A DNA stretch of 64,000 nt from Eublepharis macularius (taxonomy: Eukaryota; Chordata; Lepidosauria; Squamata; Eublepharidae), in assembly GCF_028583425.1 (NCBI RefSeq), contig NC_072807.1:29517001-29581000 (forward strand). The letters run 5' to 3'. Below the pieces are notes generated by a model that saw nothing but the letters and a program-made list of their open reading frames with translations, was not told where the DNA came from and made no database searches. This document shows, piece after piece, positions 58,201-64,000 of this stretch. How positions within the stretch are numbered: the stretch's first letter is position 1; every line of letters begins with the position of its first letter. The position numbers and the translations under genes are program-made.

Positions 58201-61200
58201 TTATCTCTGGCTCATGATTGCTACACCCTTATTGCAACTCATGCTTTGGCTACTGGCACAGCCTGGTGTTTAAAAGGTTCTGGGGTAACTGTAAGAAGCT
58301 GTTATTTATTTTTTGCACATTAAACCTCTGTTAAAGGGACAGGACACACACCCCATCTCAGCTGGCAACATTAGCTAGATGGCTGTTCTAGCACAGAAGG
58401 CGGACTATGGCCCTGCCTTAGGGGATCAGAGAACCACACAAGTCCTTTGTAACATGTATTAATTTCTTAAATGGTGGGAGGCTGGAAACACAGAAGATGC
58501 TCTGATCCTTCTTCCACAGCCTACTCACCCAAAAGCCAGAGTCAGCCCTACTAGAGTTACCTGAGAGGAGGAGGAGAGGCTGTGGCTCAGTGGGAGGGTC
58601 TCTGCTTTGCATGCAGAACATCCCAGCTTCAATCCCCAGGAAATCCAACTGAAAAGACCAGGCAGTAGGTGGTGTGAAAGAGCTCTGCCTGAGATTCTGC
58701 AGAAGCACTACCCGTCTGAGTAACAATATCAACCCTGATGGACCCAGGGTCTGATTTAATATAAGTGTGCTTTGCATGTGTTCATGTATGTGTTCATGTG
58801 TCGTGAGGAGCTAAGACCTAGGGGAGGCTGCTATGCTTTCTTACCCCTTGGTATTTTGTGGGAGTTGTAGCTATGTGAGAGTGATGTTCACAGAACTGGA
58901 GACACAGTTGCGGCTTAGAACCACACGAAAACAAATTATGGGATGAAATCCTGCCCTCAAGTCAGAGTTGACTTATGGCGACCCCTGGTGGGGTTTTCAT
59001 GGCAAGAAACTAACTGGGGTGGTTTGCCATTGCCTGTCTCTGCATCCCTGGTCTTTGTTGGAGGTCTCACATCCAATTAATAACCAAGGCCAGCCCTGCT
59101 TAGCTTCTGAGATATGAGGAGATCAGGCTCCCCTGAGCAACCCAGGTCAGGGGTCACCATAAGTCCACTCTGACTTGAGGGCTCTCTCCACCAAAACAAA
59201 TGACTATTTGAACCGTTCAGTTCCTTCCAAATTACAATAGGAATCCACCGAATCTCTGATAGTTGCTTAGTTGTTTGGACAGCAGCCCCCAAAGCTCTAC
59301 AGTCTAGGACTGGGGAGGTCTTAGATGACTTCTGTGCGAGATCTTTAAGAAACATGGTGGAGAAGGCCTAGTAACCTACCTTGAGTTGTTTGTTGTGAAT
59401 CACGTGGGGTGTGTGGGGAGTACCATGTCCAAAATAGGAAATCTCAAACTTTAGCTGCAATGTCAGTTTCACTGCAATATATCCATGCATTTTTACCCAA
59501 TATGGCAACAGTAAGTAGTTGTGCAGTATTGTTGGGAGCAGGGAGCAGTTCTGATGTGAAGAAGGAAATGAAATAAAAAATAATATTGATATTTTTTAAA
59601 AACAACTTTTGAAAAAGAAAGCAACCCTCTTTCAGTCAAATGATATCATTTGGTGTTAAAGAGTCTAGTCCTAAATTATTGTTTAGGAAAGTTTTTCTAC
59701 CGACTCCCAAATAAATCACAAGGGGTTTGGGGAAATCGTTCATCAATTGTTCTGGGACACCAAAAGGAGAGACTATATAAACTTCCATCATTTCCCCCAA
59801 AACAGATTGCTGAGGCTGAGGAAGACAGAATGAAAAAAAATGTCCTGACAGGTAACTCTTGTTTTACTTACGAACTGTCCATTGGTCAGGCTAATTGCTC
59901 AGAGTTGTGAGATTGTTTATCATGCCTGTGTTATAAATCTTACAGAAAATAAGCCAGAATTCAGAAATTATTCCTTTGTTGATGACTTGAACTTGCTCAA
60001 GTCGGCAGCAGAAAAAGGGAGGAAGGAAAAGGAGAGGGAATCCGTCAGAAGCTCTCTGTATGACCAGCAACTTGCCCTCGATGACGCAGATTCCACCAAG
60101 AGTCGCAGGCTAGTGGAGGACTATGACTCCACTAAAAGCGGTCTGGACTATAAATATCAAGGTACTTCATCCAACGTCACGCTCTTAAGAATTTGCTTTG
60201 AATGTATATTACATCCACAGATGAGCCCATAGTCAGTCCCAGTGGAGAGCAAAGTCCCGCTCATCCGTTATGTCTAGAAGAGCAGTCACATTTGTCTGTA
60301 GCAATGAAACCAATAAATCGTCTCTTGGCACCTTAAAAGCTAATGAATTTATTTTGGCAGAAGCTAACAAATTTATTCTGGCAGATACATGAAACAGACA
60401 AGGGTGTTGTGTTTGCGTGTGGATTTTTGTAACATTTATGACACAAAATTGACAAGCGAGCCTTTCGTTTTATGTTAATATCACATTCATAAGATGAATC
60501 CACTATATCCACCCAGTGTAATTACTATCCCAACTTCCCTGGTTCTGTGCTCACAGTTGTTAAAACCATCAGCTATTAGCAGAAGCTGAAAGTGTGGGTT
60601 GAAATCCTCTGGAGTACATGTAGCTAGACTTTAATTATGAACAATCAAAGACACAGAAGAAAAACTTGTATGTTATATAATTGTTGTGGTTTTGCATGTA
60701 ACTATTAGTTGTGTAGCTTTGAACTTTCTAAAGTGAAAGCTGCTCTTTTACCATTCTTTCTGTGACAATGACAGATTGGTCCAAGGTCACCCTGTGACTT
60801 TCACAACTGAGCGGAGATTTTAATCCCGGTCTCTTCTATCATACCAGCATGTGTCTGAGTGGTGTTAAGGAGTAACTAATCAGCTTTAAGTCATCTTGAG
60901 TACATGCCTTTAGTTACACTTGGTGAGGCTCAAACCATTTGTTTCTTTGCTTGGGGAAGCAAACTTTAAGAAGCCTTGGTCTAAGCTATTGCTGTTGTGC
61001 ATTGCACAAGCCAAGCACAGTTTGAGACAGGAAGAACATCTTAATCATTGCCAAAAGACGGCCTGTTATTGTGGATGCATTCCAAATGCATAGTAATCTC
61101 CACCTGCTGTCAGAACCATAGATAGCAGCAAGATGGTTCTTCTAATGCGTCTGTATGCCATAAACACTTCTACATAGATTTTGAGCATTGCTTTAATTCA

Positions 61201-63964
61201 TCATTATGTTTTATCAATATGTCTACTTTGAGGGTTTTCTTTTCCAGGAAACAAAAAGTTAACAATTATGTCATGCTAATTTTGAACACTGTTTCCTCAT
61301 TTATCCATTGAGCTCCTGACCCACTCACATCAACAGAAGGGGCAGCTGCACATGCCCAGAGAAATCTGTTTGCAGAATGCTCTTCTTTATAGAAAAGAAT
61401 GGGGGAAACCTGTACAGGTGCAGGAGTTCCCTGTACACGTCATGCTTACAGGAAATCACCACCAATTAGGCAAATGCATTCGAAGCACATCCACACCGGA
61501 AGACTCCCTGGTCCTAAAGGGATCTCCACTGAATTCTGTTTCTTTGGAAAAGAATACTTTCTGTCTTGTTCTCTCTTCCATTTTTTTAAAAAAAAAGAAT
61601 GTGTAAATCTATCACATCTCTCTTCAGTTTTCTTGTTTTAAAAAATTCTGGTTTTTTACAAAAACTTTATCTGCTGATGGATGGACTTTCTTCACCAGAA
61701 GGGACATGGCAGGCTTGTTATACGTGGCATAGGTCTTTATTTGTTCATGCCCACCTTGCTGCTTCCTCTGGGCTGACTGTACCACTCAAACAATTCCCTG
61801 TATTTTTCATATTGACAGGGGTGGGGGGCGGATATCAGACCAGCCATGGTATGGTAATAATTCTAAAAACATTGTGAAATCTTGGTGTTAATCATTTCTC
61901 CAGACAGGAAAGTGATGACCAGCTGTTGCCTGGAATAATTTAATCCAATTCCATATAATAATTATGTAGAGTTCTTGCTGCATAAAAGATGAGTTTATGA
62001 GTATGCCTTGCACTGAGTCAGACCTTTGGTCCATCTCACTCAGTACTGTCTATACTGACTGATGGGGTCTCCAGAGCCCCGGCACCTGCTGTGTGAGATC
62101 TTTTAACTAGAGATGCCAGGGGTTGAAACTGATGTGGAAGAATGTGCTCTACCACTGAGCCATGACCTCTGCCAAACCGAATTCATCTGCAAGACCAATA
62201 CTATATGACTAAGATTAACTTTCCAAGGATACCATCAGAAGCATTCCCCCCTTTTCTATCTGAGGAGCAGTAACCAGAGATGTTTTGAACTGAACCTCAA
62301 ACTTTTGGCAAGCAAAGTGTGTGGTCTGCCACACCTGCAGCTCCACCCATTTAGTATCAAACAGAGGTAGCACATTAAATGCAGCTTATGTTGAGGTTGA
62401 GCACTGCTTTGTCATGCTTTCAGATGACCCTGACGGACTTCATCAACTTGACGGCACACCGTTAACTGCTGAAGATATTGTCCAGAAGATTGCCATGAGA
62501 ATATATGAGGAAAATGACAGAGGAGTGTTTGACAAAATCGTCTCCAAGCTTCTAAATCTGGGACTTGTACGTTTCTGGACACCATCATTTCTTTTGCATA
62601 TGTCTCCTGCCTAGATATTTGTTTTGGCCCTGGCTTGCTGTTTAAGAAAGCATCAAATTAATGGATGTTCTTTTGAACCAGAGCTAAGGCTTAAGGTAGT
62701 GGTTCCATTTCCCATCAATCTCACCCTGCAGTTAAACCCGTTATTTGAAGCTTGGCCGTGCTGTGCAAGTTGCCAAGCTCTTGAATGGCTTTATGACGGA
62801 TGAAGAAGCCCAGAAGAAAAACAAAATAGCAAGGATGGGAGAAGCAAGCTCAGTTAAGCACACACACACACCGCACACACACACAAGATGGGGATTATAG
62901 CACAAATTATTATATGAAAGGGAGCCGTGCCATCTGAGCATAGACTGGCAAGACATGACTGACTTCAGGCAACTAGAGCTAGTTTACAATAGCTGAGAAA
63001 ATGAGTCTGAATAATGACTTTTCTTTCTACTGTTGAAATAAGTCATCAAAGAGCAGACATTCTGGCCGGTGTTTTGATCTCCAGACTTTCACTCCAGTGT
63101 CAATCGATTAGTCCTGTTCTTAACCAAGCAGTTGGGTTGCATGCTGTACAAGTAAACCTTCAGCAGCTTCAAGCTAGTCGCTATTGATCTCCAAGAGAAA
63201 CCTGTAGAGAAGACACTGAGCTTTCATTCAAGTTTAATTAGAGAATAGAAGCTCCTGTCTCCCAACACTAAGTCAGCCCCACAAAACCTATAGTTATTGG
63301 TAGGTAGGAACACATGTAGCTTTCTTAAACATAATCAGACCAGTGGTCTATCTAGCCCAGAATTATTGACTGTAGCAATTGTCCAGGGTCTCAGTTAAGG
63401 GCATTTCTCACCCTGCAGTATGTCATGGATTTGTTATCATTGCTGAACATGGTTCAGAGACAATCCCTAGCACTGCAATTGAGTTCCAAGGTTGAACTTT
63501 GGCTCCACTGAAGTCCTGAATAACAAGTAGTTTTGTTTTTAGGTAATTAGTATTGATATATTCCATCATGAAGCAGAGGCTTTGGAAAAATGTCCACTTA
63601 TGGCGCCATTGTTCTGTTGAAGGCAATGAGATTAAGCTGATTTAAGCACAAGGGCAGTAGAAGAAATGATTTCAGGACTACGGCCTAATTAATTGGGATG
63701 AAATCAAAGGATTTTTTCCCTCTCTCTGTCTCTCGAAAGCTGTTCTATCAAATTATTTGTGGAGCTGGAATAAGAAATGTCCCCCTCTCTTTTTTCATTT
63801 AGATCACTGAAAGCCAGGCCTACACGCTGGAGGATGAAGTGGCTGAAGTGCTGCAGCAGCTAATTGCTAATGAAGCAAAAGAACGAGAAAAGGCGCCTGA
63901 AAATCTTGATTACCTCCAGAGCAGAATAGACAGTAAGACCGAAGAGAAACAGGAGGAGAAAATG
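55273..63964 (+). CDS. SCG3: Secretogranin III, exons 1-6 (5' part of gene)
   Basis: Granin that tethers chromogranin A to cholesterol-rich secretory-granule membrane in neuroendocrine cells. Exons: 55,273-55,363, 56,223-56,275, 59,806-59,851, 59,946-60,161, 62,424-62,566 and 63,803-63,964; all phases agree and all introns are GT-AG. The 711 nt encode 237 residues. The start [20 protein letters not shown] is a signal peptide, followed by [63 protein letters not shown], then [20 protein letters not shown] and [20 protein letters not shown]. These align throughout with recalled human SCG3. The remaining exons lie beyond the right edge. Intron 3 is only 94 nt (59,852-59,945). Divergent from AP4E1. 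Confidence 0.96.
56630..57182 (-). repeat. LINE 3' UTR-like and retroelement-tail remnants in SCG3 intron 2
   Basis: About 56,630-56,960 contains GGAAGGAGTTCCATAACCAG and GAGAAAGCCCCATCTGTGCC, typical of squamate LINE 3' UTR repeats in reverse orientation. About 57,105-57,182 is an inverted-tail family remnant (TTAAGGTACTACTGGACCTG). Both are old. Confidence 0.4.
57183..58576. other. SCG3 intron 2, nothing recognised
   Basis: No exon of SCG3 is missing between exons 2 and 3, since their phases join. No clear repeat family seen. Confidence 0.4.
58577..58775 (+). mobile_element. tRNA-derived SINE
   Basis: Head GGCTGTGGCTCAGTGGGAGG, then CTTTGCATGCAGAACATCCC and AGCTTCAATCCCC (A and B boxes), ending GGGTCTGATTTAATATAAG. 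Same family as 36,163 but in plus orientation. It is not a functional tRNA, as there is no acceptor stem. Confidence 0.78.
58945..59205 (-). mobile_element. 5S-rRNA-derived SINE with an extra inverted tail
   Basis: The minus-strand 5S-Sauria SINE runs from the tail CCCTCAAGTCAGAGTTGACT to the head CTTAGCTTCTGAGATATGAG. Directly after the head (about 59,150-59,200) a second tail in plus orientation follows: GTCACCATAAGTCCACTCTG, then ACTTGAGGGC. Two tails therefore face outwards. Confidence 0.75.
60275..60410. mobile_element. Inverted-tail retroelement remnant
   Basis: GTCTCTTGGCACCTTAAAAG, CTAATGAATTTATTTTGGCA and a second AACAAATTTATTCTGGCAG block match diverged tails. It lies in SCG3 intron 4. 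Confidence 0.45.
60411..61998. other. SCG3 intron 4, nothing recognised
   Basis: No exon or clear repeat was identified in this stretch. Confidence 0.4.
61999..62170 (-). mobile_element. tRNA-derived SINE, diverged
   Basis: GAGTCAGACCTTTGGTCCAT at the left and TGCTCTACCACTGAGCCATG at the right; a reverse copy of the 36,163 family in SCG3 intron 4. Confidence 0.72.
62567..63802. other. SCG3 intron 5 with CA microsatellite and SINE fragment
   Basis: A short CA-rich repeat lies at about 62,861-62,884. A truncated tRNA-SINE of the 36,163 family (ATAATCAGACCAGTGGTCTA, then TCTAGCCC) lies at about 63,325-63,425. No other feature is recognised. Confidence 0.5.
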
Positions 63965-64000
63965 GTAATGCCTCTCAGCTAATCATATTGGCCCACTTAC

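Noticed and set aside
58577-58680. tRNA-like A and B boxes
   Set aside because: They belong to a SINE head; the cloverleaf is incomplete and the sequence continues into a SINE body. The same applies to the other tRNA-like segments.

Overview
The window is nuclear DNA of a squamate reptile, most likely a lizard; a gecko is possible but unproven. Three genes are single-copy vertebrate orthologues. The spaces between them are full of squamate-type repeats: 5S-rRNA-derived SINEs with a Bov-B-like tail (5S-Sauria type), several tRNA-headed SINE families, CR1 and L2 LINE remnants, and many short DNA transposons with intact target-site duplications (TSDs). Gene identities rest on protein sequences recalled from memory; no database search was run.

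Layout. Bases 1-18,618 hold no exon I can recognise and are probably intron 1 of TNFAIP8L3, whose first coding exon is not in view. Bases 18,619-19,181 are the last coding exon of TNFAIP8L3 (TIPE3) on the plus strand. Bases 25,629-44,338 carry AP4E1 on the minus strand as a complete 21-exon reading frame (1,156 codons, all phases agree), tail to tail with TNFAIP8L3. One AP4E1 intron is a minor-spliceosome AT-AC intron. A CpG island surrounds the AP4E1 start. Bases 44.7-54.9 kb are intergenic: a 369-bp tandem repeat, SINEs, an L2 fragment, nested transposons and a possible solo LTR. Bases 55,273-63,964 carry the first six coding exons of SCG3 (secretogranin III) on the plus strand; the gene runs off the right edge.

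The three genes do not form a pathway. TNFAIP8L3 is a phosphoinositide-transfer protein, AP4E1 is the large epsilon subunit of the AP-4 trans-Golgi coat adaptor, and SCG3 is a secretory-granule sorting protein. The gene order is informative. In human, as I recall it, the order is SPPL2A-AP4E1-TNFAIP8L3-CYP19A1-GLDN-DMXL2-SCG3. Here AP4E1 sits head to head with SCG3, exactly what one inversion of the AP4E1-to-DMXL2 block would give, with one breakpoint inside this window.

Best observations: the probable inversion breakpoint; the AT-AC intron with a consensus branch site; an expanded-spacing REST site just upstream of SCG3; a perfect 94-bp-armed palindrome formed by a retroelement tail; a SINE with a 24-bp TSD later split by two DNA transposons; and an 873-bp DNA transposon with a 3-bp TSD. 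I see no sign of a wholly new molecular system.
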